Shown here: one piece after another, positions 1-7,416 of the stretch | Position numbering within the stretch: the first letter of the stretch is position 1 | Layout: every line of letters starts with the position of its first letter | Assembly: GCA_041191145.1 (NCBI GenBank) | Contig: JBEEPK010000085.1 | Coordinates: 1-7,765, forward strand | Direction of reading: 5' to 3' | DNA: 7,765 bases | From: UBA961 sp041191145 | Lineage (GTDB): Bacteria; Bacteroidota; Ignavibacteria; Kapaibacteriales; UBA961 | Notes under the pieces: generated by a model | Database searches by the model: none | What the model saw: the letters and a program-made list of their open reading frames with translations, nothing else | What the model was told of the DNA's origin: nothing | Translations under genes and position numbers: made by a program

Positions 1-246
1 AGTAAAGTCATAGATAGATGGTGGGCTGATATTTTGTTGTATGGCTTGGCAACAGGAACTGCTTATGCTCGCATGCACAATGATAGACATTGGCTTTCCG
101 ATACAGTATTAGGAGCAGCAATCGGATATTATGCAGTTCAGTGGGTTCATGAATCAGATAAAGAAAATGATTCGATTGAAAAGGAAAATATGACAATCAT
201 TCCGCTGATTCAGCCATATTCGATTGGATTGATGATTGTATTTTAA
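1..246 (+). CDS. PAP2-family phosphatase, C-terminal part (5' end outside window)
   Basis: The frame is open from the first base and ends at TAA 244-246, giving 81 visible residues. The 12-residue stretch ARMHNDRHWLSD matches the third motif of the PAP2/type 2 phosphatidic acid phosphatase family, SR-x5-H-x3-D. It has Arg24, His30 and Asp34 (numbered from the window edge) at the right spacing, with Ala in place of the usual Ser. A Gly/Ala-rich hydrophobic stretch follows (LGAAIGYYAVQW), as is usual in the last transmembrane helix of the fold. The family removes phosphate from lipid phosphates such as phosphatidic acid or undecaprenyl pyrophosphate, usually at the membrane with the active site facing the periplasm. 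The first two motifs, with the second catalytic His, lie upstream and cannot be checked. After the helix comes a charged stretch rich in Lys and Glu, then a short hydrophobic tail ending in Phe, seen in some Bacteroidota PAP2 proteins. The exact substrate is unknown. A TTG at 34 is an internal codon, not the start. Confidence 0.85.
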   Translation, partial: SKVIDRWWADILLYGLATGTAYARMHNDRHWLSDTVLGAAIGYYAVQWVHESDKENDSIEKENMTIIPLIQPYSIGLMIVF

Positions 247-320
247 GTGTCTTTCATGGGGAAATCTCAAGGGGTTGTAAATCTTATTTTTTTTAGTATT
301 TTGACAACATCACCAAATCA

Positions 321-348
321 TAATATGAACCTGTAGCGATTCATATTA
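321..348. repeat. Perfect 9-bp inverted repeat, candidate operator or RNA hairpin
   Basis: TAATATGAA (321-329) is the exact reverse complement of TTCATATTA (340-348), with a 10-nt spacer, so the centres of the arms are 19 nt apart. Inside the left half there is also a smaller palindrome, TCATA-A-TATGA (318-328). The geometry suits a dimeric DNA-binding regulator, or a 9-bp RNA stem with a 10-nt loop. It lies about 210 bp upstream of the susC start and just downstream of a TTGACA hexamer. The arms are AT-rich, so chance cannot be excluded, and no binding protein is identified. Confidence 0.4.
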
Positions 349-359
349 GTAAACCATAT

Positions 360-412
360 CCGGAAGAAGGTCCGGCCACTCAACAAATGAGCATCGAACG
401 AGGGGTTTCGAT
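360..412 (+). repeat. Cluster of three consecutive short stem-loops in susC leader
   Basis: Three potential hairpins follow one another almost without gaps. The first is CCGGA (360-364) with TCCGG (371-375) and a 6-nt loop. The second is CTCA (379-382) with TGAG (388-391) and a 5-nt loop. The third is ATCGAA (393-398) with TTCGAT (407-412) and an 8-nt loop. The outer two are the more credible; the middle one has only four pairs. They could be structure in a 5' untranslated RNA. No known riboswitch consensus is recognised. Confidence 0.3.
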
Positions 413-546
413 TCATTGACACAATTCGGGATTAAACAGGTCATGTTTATACATGTACCATGCCTATCTATTACTGTTCTATCCTAACAGAAATGCAGTT
501 TTATAAGGCTTTGTCCCACTTTCCTTTTTTCCTCATCATTACTCAT

Positions 547-550
547 GGAG
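547..550 (+). promoter_or_regulatory. Ribosome binding site that fixes the susC start
   Basis: GGAG lies 5 nt before the ATG at 556. It is the best Shine-Dalgarno-like sequence near the gene, and it supports that ATG over the in-frame ATG at 460, which has no purine-rich stretch close upstream. Confidence 0.5.
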
Positions 551-555
551 TAAGT

Positions 556-3500
556 ATGAAAAGATTGTTTTACTCTTCTCTCATTCTTGGTTTGATGCTG
601 ACTGTACAGTTTGCATTTGCGCAGGAGAGAGTGGTTTCGGGTAAAGTGACAAATGCAAAGGGTGCGCCCTTGCCCGGTGCCACAATTTTAGTGAAGGGTA
701 CCACTTCCGGTGCCTTTGCAAAATCTGACGGAAAATACAAGGTGACTGTCCCCCCCAATGGAAAAACACTTGTATTCAAAATGGTAGGCATGAAAACCAA
801 AGAAGTAGCTTTAGGTAGTTCGGAAACAGTAGATGTGACATTACAAGATGATGCTACACGAAGTGAAGATGTGGTTGTTACTGCTATTGGTATTGAGCAG
901 CAAAAGCGTTCCTTGACTTATGCTACGCAGCAAGTGGATGGAAGTGCATTGACTCAATCAAGAGAATCCAATATTGTAGGCGGTTTAGCCGGTAAGATTG
1001 CCGGTGTTCAAGTGACAAATGCAACTGGTGCAGCGGGTGGTTCTTCGTATATCCGCATTAGAGGTGCATCATCAATCACTGGAGATAATCAACCATTATT
1101 TGTTATTGATGGTATTCCGATTGACAATTCTCAGTTGAATACAGAAAGTGGACTTGCGGGTGTTGCTTATTCGAATCGTGCGGTTGATATCAACCCTGAT
1201 GATATTGAATCAGTGAATGTGTTGAAAGGTGCTGCAGCTACATCTCTCTATGGAATTCGTGCTGCTTCCGGAGCAATCATTATTACAACAAAAAAGGGCT
1301 TGTCAAGCTCAACAGTAGGCAGAATGAGTGCAACTTTTTCAACATCACTTGGTATTGATCAAGTAAACAAATTGCCTGAACATCAAACCAAATTTGGTCA
1401 AGGTTTGAATGGTCAAATAGGCTCTCCTGTTGCAACTCCTGCAAATCAGCGTCCTCGTTCATGGGGTGCTGCGCTGGATACTTTGAGATGGCAAGCTGAT
1501 CCAACATGGATTTGGGACAAAAATGGTCGTATCGTAGGTCAAACCGCAAATCCAAATGGAACTCCGGTTACACCATATGACAATCTTGGTGATTTCTTCA
1601 GAACTGGCTATACAACAACAAATGCATTTTCACTTTCCGGTGGAAATACTTCCTCTAATTTCTACCTTTCACTTTCCAACATGAATCAGTCAGGTGTGAC
1701 ACCAAAGAACACATTCGAAAGAACAACACTTCGTTTGTCAGGTGATCATGCGTTTTCTTCAGAATTGAAAGTATCCGGTTCTGTGAATTATACCAAATCA
1801 GGTGGAACAAGAATTCAGCAAGGCTCAAATATCTCAGGTGTGATGTTGGGTCTGCTTCGTACGCCAATCACATTTGACAATGCAAATGGTGTTGATGGTG
1901 CAGAAAATTCTGAGGCATATCAGTTTGCAGATGGAAACCAAAGAACATATCGCGGAATCTTTGGATTTGATAATCCATACTGGGTTGTGAATAATACTCC
2001 ATTTACAGATGATGTCAATCGTATTGTTGCATATACACAAGCAGATTATACTCCTGCAGATTGGATCAGCGTGATGTATCGTGTCGGTCAGGATTTCTAT
2101 TCTGATCGTAGAAAGCAGATTTATGCCGTGAATTCCAATTCTTATGTGGCTGGTCGTATAATTGAAGATCAATATTTCAATAGTGATTTTACGAGTGATC
2201 TTATCGTGACATTACGCAAAGATTTTGATCAAGATTTGAAAGGAACTTTGTTGCTTGGACAGAATATGTATTCCAAAAATTTGGAAAATCTATATGCTAC
2301 CGGTGATGATCTCGTGATTCCAGGTTTCTATAATATGTCCAATGCACGCACTTTGAATCCTGGTCAATCACTTGTATCAAAGCGCACATCCGCTCTCTAT
2401 GCAGACGCAAGATTGGAGTACAAAAATTATTTGTATTTCAATGCAACATTGAGAAATGAATGGTCAACAACATTGCCTGAAGCAAACAATTCATTCATGT
2501 TTGGTTCCGGTAGCGTGGGACTTGTGCTTTCTGAACTCATGGGTCCAAGCGAAGAAATCAATTTCTTAAAACTTCGCGCTTCCTATGCTTTGGTTGGTAA
2601 AGATGCTCCAATCTATGCTACCCAAACACTGTTCACTAAGGCAGGTTTTGCTGATGGTTGGACAAATGGAATCACATTCCCATTCAATGGCAATGCAGGT
2701 TTCCAAATGTCAAGCTCACTCGGTGCATCAGATTTGAAGCCTGAAATGAAATCAGAAATCGAAATCGGTTTGGAAGGTAGATTATTCAATAATTCCATCA
2801 CATTTGATGTGAATTATTATGATAATACTTCAACAGATCAAATTTTTGCAGTTCCTGTTGCTGCATCAAGCGGCTATACAAGCAAGCTCATGAATGCTGG
2901 AAGCATTAAGAATTCAGGTATCGAAATTCAACTTGGTGGTCGTCTCTTCGATATGGATGGATTTACTGCTGATTTGAATGTAAACTGGTCAAAGAATGTA
3001 AGTGAAGTTATTTCTCTTGCTGAAGGTGTAGAAAATATCTATATCAATGGATTCACCGGTTCACAAATTCGTGCTGTGGCCGGTAAACCTTATGGTACTA
3101 TCTTTGGTGGTAAGTGGGCAAGAGACTCAAGCGATAATCGTATTATTGGTGCAAATGGTTATCCTGTCGTAAGTGCAGAAGAAGGTGAATTAGGAAATAT
3201 CAATCCTGATTGGATTGCAGGTACAAGACTCACTTTGGGTTATCAAGGTGTAACAGTTTCAGCATTGCTTGATATCAAGCAAGGTGGCGTTATGTGGAAT
3301 GGTACAAGAGGTGCTTTGGTTAATTATGGTGTGGCCAAAGAGACAGAAAATCGTGGAACTCTGACTGTATTCGAAGGAGTGCGTCAAGTGAACGGTACAT
3401 GGGTTAAGAATGATACAGCCGTTCCATTAAGCCAGGCTTGGTATCTCGGTAATGGTGGTGGATTTGGTAATCAATCGGAAGACTTTGTTGAAGATGCAAG

Positions 3501-3738
3501 TTATATTCGTTTGCGTGAATTGACTGTTTCATATGATTTGCCATCATCGATGCTTGAAGGTTCAATGCTTTCCAGAATTGGTTTCTCATTCACAGGTAGA
3601 AATCTTTGGCTTAGCACACCATATACCGGTATCGACCCTGAAACAAGTTTGATCGGAAATGGCAATGGTCAAGGGATGGATTATTTCCAGTTCCCGAATA
3701 CCAAGAGTTATGTGTTCAGTCTTAATCTCGGATTCTAA
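556..3738 (+). CDS. SusC/RagA-family TonB-dependent outer membrane transporter
   Basis: This is the outer-membrane barrel of a SusCD uptake complex, importing large ligands (glycans or oligopeptides) with TonB-ExbBD energy. The product is 1060 residues, the usual family size. Order: signal peptide 1-22 (MKR, hydrophobic core, cleavage after AFA); carboxypeptidase-D-regulatory-like beta domain about 26-98; the SusC signature EDVVVTAIGIEQQKRSLTYA (104-123); and a plug with NIVGGLAGKIAGVQV (139-153), IRIRGASSITG (166-176), QPLFVIDGIPIDN (179-191) and DDIESVNVLKGAAATSLYG (215-233) through ITTKKG (243-248). The remaining 800 residues are barrel, ending in a strand with terminal Phe, as expected for BAM-dependent insertion. 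The frame extends upstream to an ATG at 460, but the added 32 residues would bury the signal peptide, so 556 is chosen. susD follows after 42 nt with no terminator, indicating an operon. The substrate is not deducible. The gene appears intact. Confidence 0.95.
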   Translation: MKRLFYSSLILGLMLTVQFAFAQERVVSGKVTNAKGAPLPGATILVKGTTSGAFAKSDGKYKVTVPPNGKTLVFKMVGMKTKEVALGSSETVDVTLQDDATRSEDVVVTAIGIEQQKRSLTYATQQVDGSALTQSRESNIVGGLAGKIAGVQVTNATGAAGGSSYIRIRGASSITGDNQPLFVIDGIPIDNSQLNTESGLAGVAYSNRAVDINPDDIESVNVLKGAAATSLYGIRAASGAIIITTKKGLSSSTVGRMSATFSTSLGIDQVNKLPEHQTKFGQGLNGQIGSPVATPANQRPRSWGAALDTLRWQADPTWIWDKNGRIVGQTANPNGTPVTPYDNLGDFFRTGYTTTNAFSLSGGNTSSNFYLSLSNMNQSGVTPKNTFERTTLRLSGDHAFSSELKVSGSVNYTKSGGTRIQQGSNISGVMLGLLRTPITFDNANGVDGAENSEAYQFADGNQRTYRGIFGFDNPYWVVNNTPFTDDVNRIVAYTQADYTPADWISVMYRVGQDFYSDRRKQIYAVNSNSYVAGRIIEDQYFNSDFTSDLIVTLRKDFDQDLKGTLLLGQNMYSKNLENLYATGDDLVIPGFYNMSNARTLNPGQSLVSKRTSALYADARLEYKNYLYFNATLRNEWSTTLPEANNSFMFGSGSVGLVLSELMGPSEEINFLKLRASYALVGKDAPIYATQTLFTKAGFADGWTNGITFPFNGNAGFQMSSSLGASDLKPEMKSEIEIGLEGRLFNNSITFDVNYYDNTSTDQIFAVPVAASSGYTSKLMNAGSIKNSGIEIQLGGRLFDMDGFTADLNVNWSKNVSEVISLAEGVENIYINGFTGSQIRAVAGKPYGTIFGGKWARDSSDNRIIGANGYPVVSAEEGELGNINPDWIAGTRLTLGYQGVTVSALLDIKQGGVMWNGTRGALVNYGVAKETENRGTLTVFEGVRQVNGTWVKNDTAVPLSQAWYLGNGGGFGNQSEDFVEDASYIRLRELTVSYDLPSSMLEGSMLSRIGFSFTGRNLWLSTPYTGIDPETSLIGNGNGQGMDYFQFPNTKSYVFSLNLGF

Positions 3739-3780
3739 ACAACCATTTTCACAGCAAATCAATTAGATAGGTAATTAATT

Positions 3781-5124
3781 ATGAAAAAATATCTTTTATC
3801 AATCATTCTGGGTTTCTCAGCGCTGACATTTTCAGCTTGTGATTCCTGGGTTGACAATACTATCAATGTGGATCCTAATAATCCCGTTGATGCTCCAATC
3901 AATCTTGTACTTCCATCGGCTCAAGTTTCCATGGCATATGTCGTGGGAGGTGATCTCAGTAGATTTACAGGTATTTGGATGCAGCATTTTCAAGGTGTCG
4001 ATCGCCAATATGAGGTAATCAATCGATATCAACAAACTGAGTCTGATGCCGATAATCCATGGCAAACAATTTATCAGACATCGCTCAATAGCATGAAAAT
4101 CGTTGAAACCAAAGCAACTGAAAGTAACTCACCCCATTATCGTGGGATTGCAAGAGTTCTCATGGCTGCGACATATGGTCAGATCGTCGATGTCTGGGGC
4201 GATGCGCCATTTAGCGAGGCACTTGGCGGAAATTCCAATCTTAAGCCGAAATATGACAAAGCACAAGATATCTATGCAGGCATTCAAAAAATGTTGGATG
4301 ATGCCATCACAGATTGTGGATCTGCTACAAGCACATTAAAGCCTGATGCTTCTTCAGATGTGATTTATGGTGGAAATATGGCGAAATGGATCAAAGCCGC
4401 TCATGCATTGAAAGCTCGCTATCATTGGAGACTAGGAAATGGTCCTGCCGCATTGACAGCTATTGCAAATGCAATCGGTGACAATGCAGATGATGCGATG
4501 GTGACATTTGCCGAAGATCCAACCGGTGAAAATCCTCTTTCCCAGTTCATGTCACAAAGAAGTGGTTATATGACCGTAGGTATCAAATTGGTTGAACTCA
4601 TGAATGGTTTTGAAGATCCAAGAAGAGATGCCTTCATCACAGCAGACAAAGATGGGAAGTTTACAGATGATTGTACACCGGGCCCACTTTTTGCAAGTTC
4701 AAGTTCACCAGTCCCAATGGTTACATATGCAGAAATGATGTTCATTAGAGCTGAGATCAAAGTTGGTCAAAGCGAAGATGCAGAGGCAAAGCAATCGTAT
4801 ACCAATGCTATAAAAGCATCCATGAAAATGGCTGGTGTCAGTGATGCAGAAGTTGCAACATACATCGGTAAGTCGGAAGTTACACCTTCAGGCGCATTGA
4901 CTCTGCAACATGTCATGGAGCAAAAGTATATTGCAATGTATACTCAACCTGAAGCCTTTGCTGATTGGAGAAGAACAGGAATACCTTCATTGACAGCTCC
5001 TGCAAATGCTGTTGGCCCAACACCACGCAGATTCTTGTATCCAATCAGTGAGCGTTTATATAATCCAAATACTCCATCTGGAGTAACAACAGCCAATAAA
5101 TTGTTCTGGGATACAAGACCCTGA
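3781..5124 (+). CDS. SusD/RagB-family outer membrane lipoprotein (SusD_2-like)
   Basis: This is the ligand-binding, lid-forming partner of the SusC transporter immediately upstream, anchored by lipid to the outer membrane and exposed outside. The product is 447 residues. It starts with a lipoprotein signal (MKKYLLSIILGFSALTFSAC) whose lipobox FSAC puts the lipidated Cys at position 20. DPNNP (31-35) follows, an early motif typical of the family. Other family-like stretches are the central alpha-helical region with GQIVDVWGDAPFSEAL, the MFIRAEI helix of the TPR-like scaffold, EQKYIAMYTQPEAFADWRRT (380-399), and the terminal RRFLYP (416-421) leading to a Trp-rich tail. The pattern resembles the SusD-like_2 branch more than classical SusD, and the length is slightly below that family's norm. 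The start has only a weak AGG at 3769-3771, common in Bacteroidota. The gene ends 24 nt before a strong terminator, closing the operon. Substrate unknown. Confidence 0.92.
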   Translation: MKKYLLSIILGFSALTFSACDSWVDNTINVDPNNPVDAPINLVLPSAQVSMAYVVGGDLSRFTGIWMQHFQGVDRQYEVINRYQQTESDADNPWQTIYQTSLNSMKIVETKATESNSPHYRGIARVLMAATYGQIVDVWGDAPFSEALGGNSNLKPKYDKAQDIYAGIQKMLDDAITDCGSATSTLKPDASSDVIYGGNMAKWIKAAHALKARYHWRLGNGPAALTAIANAIGDNADDAMVTFAEDPTGENPLSQFMSQRSGYMTVGIKLVELMNGFEDPRRDAFITADKDGKFTDDCTPGPLFASSSSPVPMVTYAEMMFIRAEIKVGQSEDAEAKQSYTNAIKASMKMAGVSDAEVATYIGKSEVTPSGALTLQHVMEQKYIAMYTQPEAFADWRRTGIPSLTAPANAVGPTPRRFLYPISERLYNPNTPSGVTTANKLFWDTRP

Positions 5125-5148
5125 TTTTGTTCCAGCCAATTAATAATG

Positions 5149-5184
5149 AAACCCGATTGCCACTTCCGGCATTCGGGTTTTTTT
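5149..5184 (+). terminator. Rho-independent terminator of the susCD operon
   Basis: The 8-bp arm AAACCCGA (5149-5156) pairs with TCGGGTTT (5173-5180). After one T-T mismatch, TGCC (5158-5161, read with flanking bases TTGCC) pairs with GGCA (5168-5171) around the 6-nt loop ACTTCC. The stem runs directly into seven T residues (5178-5184). Position and structure fit the end of the susC-susD transcript and separate it from the next gene. Confidence 0.9.
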
Positions 5185-5343
5185 ATTCAATTCAACAATG
5201 CACAACATATTGTCAAATTTGACTGTTACATTATTCGATTTTGATAGTCATTGTGAATAAATTAAGATTTGCCATTTGAGGATTTCTTGATATTTTGCTG
5301 ACCCTTACGAAAATTTCTATTTTTTCACTATCAAATATATCCT
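5185..5343 (+). promoter_or_regulatory. AT-rich upstream region of the IgGFc-like gene, promoter presumed
   Basis: These 159 bases lie between the terminator and the next start codon and must hold that gene's promoter if it is expressed on its own. Visible elements are a 12-bp perfect palindrome GTCAAATTTGAC (5212-5223), an 8-bp inverted repeat TTTGATAG/CTATCAAA (5240-5247 and 5328-5335), and TATTTTG at 5291-5297. The last is one base shorter than the TAnnTTTG -7 element known from Bacteroidota. No exact match to that consensus was found. There is no Shine-Dalgarno sequence before the ATG at 5344; the preceding bases are AT-rich, as in many Bacteroidota leaders. Confidence 0.4.
5212..5223. 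repeat. 12-bp perfect palindrome, candidate operator
   Basis: GTCAAATTTGAC reads the same on both strands and sits about 120 bp before the start of the IgGFc-like gene and 28 bp after the susCD terminator. Its position suits a regulator site, but no family is recognised and AT-rich palindromes of this size can arise by chance. Confidence 0.3.
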
Positions 5344-7416
5344 ATGAAAAGATTGCTTCTCCTTGTATTACTGATGTTCTCAGTGATTACAACTTCCCAG
5401 GCAGGTGGCATCGATAAAAAGAAGCTACCATCATTGCTTGCGGGATCCAATGCCGGAAATGAGTTTTATGTGTCATTTCCTCCTGTTTATGAAGAAGTGG
5501 CGGGCGGTGACAACTCGCTCCGAATTTTTGTTGCTTCAGGTGTTAGACAAGAAGTAACAATTTCGATCCCCGGAAAAGGTGTAAAGCTTACAAAAGTCAC
5601 CGTACCAAATGATGTGATTGAATTCCGTATTAGTCCTGGTGATGGATTACCGTATTCTAAGCCAATCAATGCGATGGCTCCACCAGAGCGAGTGTATCAA
5701 CAATCGGCATTGCAAATCAAAGCAAGAGCACCGATTGTGGTGTATGGCGTGGCCAGATATCAGTATACTTCTGATGGATTCTTGGCTATTCCAGTCAATG
5801 CATTCGGTACAGAATATGTCATTGCGGCTTATCCACAATATACAGCGGCAGGTTCAACATATGATTTGCCATCAGTATCAAATGTTATAGCAGCTTATGA
5901 TGATACTGAAGTGACATTTACCATGGGTGGAACAACCGGTTCTAGAACAACAGGTGGTTTGAGAAAAGGCCAAAAAGCAACCTTCAGCATGAATAAAGGC
6001 GATGTTGTTTGTTTTGCAGATGCAGGTGATGCTCAGGATATTTCTGGTTCATTGGTAAAATCAAACAAACCAATTGGTGTCGTCTCGGGTAATCAATGCG
6101 CAAATGTTCCTTCGGGCGTGTATGCCTGTGATGTTATGAATGAGATGGAATTACCAACATTTACTTGGGGTAAGGAATATCATGTGACCCCGATTGTTGG
6201 CCGCCAAAAAGCACCGGTTATTCGTGTATTCGCAAAAGAAAAAGACACAAAGGTATATCGTGATGGTGGAGATTGGATGCGTCTTACGCTTAATTCACGC
6301 GGCGAAGGTGATGCATTTATTGAGCGCCGTGCATTCGATGGTAATTTGAATGACCTTGTCAATCAAGGTGGCACTCCCTGTAAAGTTATTTCAGCTGATA
6401 AGCCTATCTATGTGATGCTCTATAATCCGGGTCAAACTGATGATAATGTGGTAAGCGATCCATTCCAAATGGTGCTCACACCACTCGAGCAATATCAAAA
6501 AGAAATCGTGTTTGCCACTCCGAATGCGAGAGGTGGTTCTCTTCCATTTACGCGTCAATTCGTAAATCTTGTGTATGAGAATACACCTGATGGAGCCATT
6601 CCTGATGATCTCGAATTCGCAAAAGTTGTAAATGGTAAATTTGATTGGAAAAAAGTCAGTGTACAATTCGGACCTAGCCCCGGATTCAAATTTGCAATTC
6701 CAATTCGCGGAAAAACTTACTCCATGAAGCGTCTCCAAATGAATGGAGATGGTGTATTCCGTATTCGTGCCGGTGCTCCATTTGCTGCGTATGCTTATGG
6801 ATTTGCTGATTATGACTCTTATGGATTTCCAACTTCAGTAGCATTGGGCGATTTGGAGAAGAAAGATACTGTAAAACCTGATCCAAAATGGAAAGTCCTT
6901 TGTGATGGTTCCGTTGTTGGCGAGGATGGCAGTGGAGATGCAGAGGTAACTGATAAGCCTGATGATCCGAATGTTCGTTCAAATCTTGCACTCATTTACA
7001 TGGATCTTGATTCCAGCTATAATTATGACTTCGACTATGATAAAGGTCGTGAGTTTATTGCCGGAACTACCATTAACACAGATTGGTCACTGAAAGTAAT
7101 TGATCCTGCAACAGATGCCCGCGCTTGGGTTGTATTTGTAGACCGCGCAGGTAATGATACGATCATTGAGGTGATGCGACCTTGTAAACAAGAACAAGAA
7201 TTCATCAGCAGTTGTGAAGAATTTGACCCTCAAGTCAGGTGGCCAAGGCTTTACAATTTTAAATGCCACATTCCCGATCACAATCCCTGCCGGTGGCAAA
7301 GTAACCTTGCAGGTAAGCTTTACAAAAGATGTGAAGGGCGAATTCCGGGATGCATTTTTGATGGACGATGGTTGCGTTATAGCCGAGAAAGGTACAGTGA
7401 AGGCAGTGGTTGGTGA
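5344..7416 (+). CDS. Secreted IgGFc-binding-domain-like protein, 3' end frameshifted
   Basis: The protein begins with a signal peptide (MKRLLLLVLLMFSVITTSQA, cleavage after residue 20). From about 38 to 500 it shows the pattern of the bacterial IgGFc-binding-like domain: GNEFYVSFP (38-46); IVVYGVARYQ and GFLAIPVNAFGTEYVIAAYP in mid-domain; SGNQCANVP...ACD (248-263); TFTWGKEYHV (273-282); and a DPFQMVLTPLEQY segment. The domain is named after human FCGBP; most bacterial copies are in uncharacterised surface or secreted proteins, and IgG binding should not be assumed. Residues about 510-620 form a further acidic, beta-rich segment containing DRAGNDT. Genuine-looking sequence ends near Gln630-Val631. 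The last 59 residues are rich in Arg, Trp, Cys and Pro, unlike the rest, and look like out-of-frame translation up to TGA 7414-7416, while the real frame seems to continue in +2. Likely role: extracellular adhesion or structural protein. It follows a terminator, so it is transcribed apart from susCD. Confidence 0.8.
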   Translation: MKRLLLLVLLMFSVITTSQAGGIDKKKLPSLLAGSNAGNEFYVSFPPVYEEVAGGDNSLRIFVASGVRQEVTISIPGKGVKLTKVTVPNDVIEFRISPGDGLPYSKPINAMAPPERVYQQSALQIKARAPIVVYGVARYQYTSDGFLAIPVNAFGTEYVIAAYPQYTAAGSTYDLPSVSNVIAAYDDTEVTFTMGGTTGSRTTGGLRKGQKATFSMNKGDVVCFADAGDAQDISGSLVKSNKPIGVVSGNQCANVPSGVYACDVMNEMELPTFTWGKEYHVTPIVGRQKAPVIRVFAKEKDTKVYRDGGDWMRLTLNSRGEGDAFIERRAFDGNLNDLVNQGGTPCKVISADKPIYVMLYNPGQTDDNVVSDPFQMVLTPLEQYQKEIVFATPNARGGSLPFTRQFVNLVYENTPDGAIPDDLEFAKVVNGKFDWKKVSVQFGPSPGFKFAIPIRGKTYSMKRLQMNGDGVFRIRAGAPFAAYAYGFADYDSYGFPTSVALGDLEKKDTVKPDPKWKVLCDGSVVGEDGSGDAEVTDKPDDPNVRSNLALIYMDLDSSYNYDFDYDKGREFIAGTTINTDWSLKVIDPATDARAWVVFVDRAGNDTIIEVMRPCKQEQEFISSCEEFDPQVRWPRLYNFKCHIPDHNPCRWQSNLAGKLYKRCEGRIPGCIFDGRWLRYSRERYSEGSGW

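Larger units (their letters stand above)
247..555 (+). other. Noncoding leader/intergenic region upstream of susC
   Basis: No convincing gene lies in these 309 bases. The region holds a T8 run (287-294), a TTGACA hexamer (301-306), a perfect 9-bp inverted repeat (321-329/340-348), and short stem-loops at 360-375, 379-391, 393-412 and 442-455. The 8-mer CGATTCAT occurs twice (337-344 and 409-416). There is no clear terminator for the upstream PAP2 gene: the T-run is not preceded by a stable GC-rich stem. The region probably contains the promoter and 5' untranslated leader of the susCD operon. If transcription starts near 335, the leader would be about 220 nt, long enough for RNA-level control. 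That is inference. Confidence 0.6.

Noticed and set aside
274..308. Possible terminator for the PAP2 gene around the T8 run (287-294)
   Set aside because: GTTGT-AAAT can pair with ATTT-(TG)-ACAAC only as a weak AT-rich stem with a bulge, and the T-run lies in the loop instead of after the stem, so it does not have terminator geometry.
460..555. N-terminal extension of SusC from the ATG at 460
   Set aside because: The 32 extra residues precede a textbook signal peptide starting at the ATG at 556, which has GGAG five bases upstream. The extension has no ribosome site and would bury the export signal.
1834..2172. Antisense open frame of 112 codons inside susC, and similar antisense frames across susC, susD and the IgGFc-like gene
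   Set aside because: They lie wholly opposite well-supported genes, show no domain-like sequence or ribosome sites, and have the compositional look (Ile/His/Cys/Ser-rich) of shadow frames.
4103..4339. Alternative + strand frame inside susD
   Set aside because: It overlaps the intact SusD coding sequence in another frame, is rich in Met, Trp and His, and has no recognisable features.
5219..5247. TTGACT (5219-5224) followed after 17 nt by TGATAG as a sigma70 promoter for the IgGFc-like gene
   Set aside because: The downstream hexamer matches the -10 consensus poorly, and Bacteroidota promoters do not generally follow that consensus, so I would not annotate it.
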